In this document: piece after piece, positions 13,690-13,788 of the stretch
How the letters are laid out: the number at the start of each line of letters is the position of its first letter
Position numbering within the stretch: the stretch's first letter is position 1
DNA from: Caldimicrobium sp964493015
GTDB taxonomy: Bacteria; Desulfobacterota; Thermodesulfobacteria; Thermodesulfobacteriales; Thermodesulfobacteriaceae
Direction: 5' to 3'
Length of the DNA stretch: 13,788 bases
Assembly: GCA_964493015.1 (NCBI GenBank)
Contig: CAZBLU010000038.1
Location: forward strand, 1 to 13,788
The notes under the pieces: model-generated
Seen by the model: only the letters and a program-made list of their open reading frames with translations
Database searches by the model: none
What the model was told of the DNA's origin: nothing
Translations under genes and position numbers: made by a program

Positions 13690-13788
13690 AAAGGGCTTTC
13701 TAAAGCAGTTACAATGCTTAAAAAGTTGAGGAAGCTTAGAGCTATGTTGAGTAAATCAGGTAGGAACCCTTAAAGGGGTAAGTAAGCT
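13690..13788. other. Right-edge stretch without a recognisable gene
   Basis: No complete ORF, RNA gene or clear terminator is visible. Short frames open at the window edge on the minus strand stop by 13740 and could be the very end of an upstream gene, but nothing identifies one. There is no trace of mreB, which precedes mreC in many bacteria. Confidence 0.4.

Noticed and set aside
13755..13775. GGTTC-like sequence on the minus strand, considered as a tRNA T-arm
   Set aside because: The base after TTC is not a purine, no CCA end or acceptor stem is found, and cloverleaf partners are absent.
13767..13777. CCCTT-A-AAGGG palindrome near the right edge, considered as terminator of an upstream gene
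   Set aside because: The one-base centre cannot form a hairpin loop, no T-run follows, and no upstream gene end can be identified.
1..13788. Mobile element, prophage, CRISPR or defence system
   Set aside because: Every long ORF on the coding strand belongs to a core family, no repeat array or transposase is present, and base composition looks even by eye across the window.

Overview
This window reads as a compact stretch of core chromosome from an AT-rich, probably thermophilic anaerobe. The gene content, the F1/b/b' ATP synthase layout without subunits a and c, and the Lys/Glu-rich proteins fit Thermodesulfobacteriota or a neighbouring deep-branching group. The organism call is inference from gene order and protein style, not from a database match. 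All 14 complete genes and one gene start at the left edge lie on the minus strand, so transcription runs from high to low coordinates. There is almost no non-coding DNA. I see no RNA gene, insertion sequence, CRISPR array or phage gene.

The genes in transcription order are as follows. (1) 13654-9369 is the cell elongation cluster mreC, mreD, mrdA (PBP2) and rodA. These genes overlap or nearly touch, and a promoter-like sequence sits just before mreC. MreC and MreD are the membrane scaffold, RodA polymerises glycan strands and PBP2 cross-links them. mreB is not in the window. (2) A leader of 99 bases (9368-9270) carries a dyad but no recognisable terminator. (3) 9269-3474 is the ATP synthase operon, in the order b', b, delta, alpha, gamma, beta, epsilon. 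The membrane subunits a and c must be encoded elsewhere. (4) 3508-88 holds 5-formyltetrahydrofolate cyclo-ligase (starting inside atpC), a YggS/PLPBP-type PLP-homeostasis protein and a ComEC/Rec2 DNA-uptake channel protein. These are joined by overlaps or a 2-base gap. (5) After comEC there is a near-consensus promoter (79-51) and the start of a further gene running off the left edge.

The lack of clear terminators and the many overlaps suggest long co-transcripts, possibly mreC through comEC, with extra internal initiation before atpF'. I found no undescribed system. The points most worth a second look are the ComEC C-terminal beta-lactamase-like domain without its metal-binding motif, a possible mutually exclusive hairpin pair over the rodA ribosome-binding site, a variant RodA loop motif, the 5-FCL gene that begins inside atpC, and a probably leaderless mreC start.
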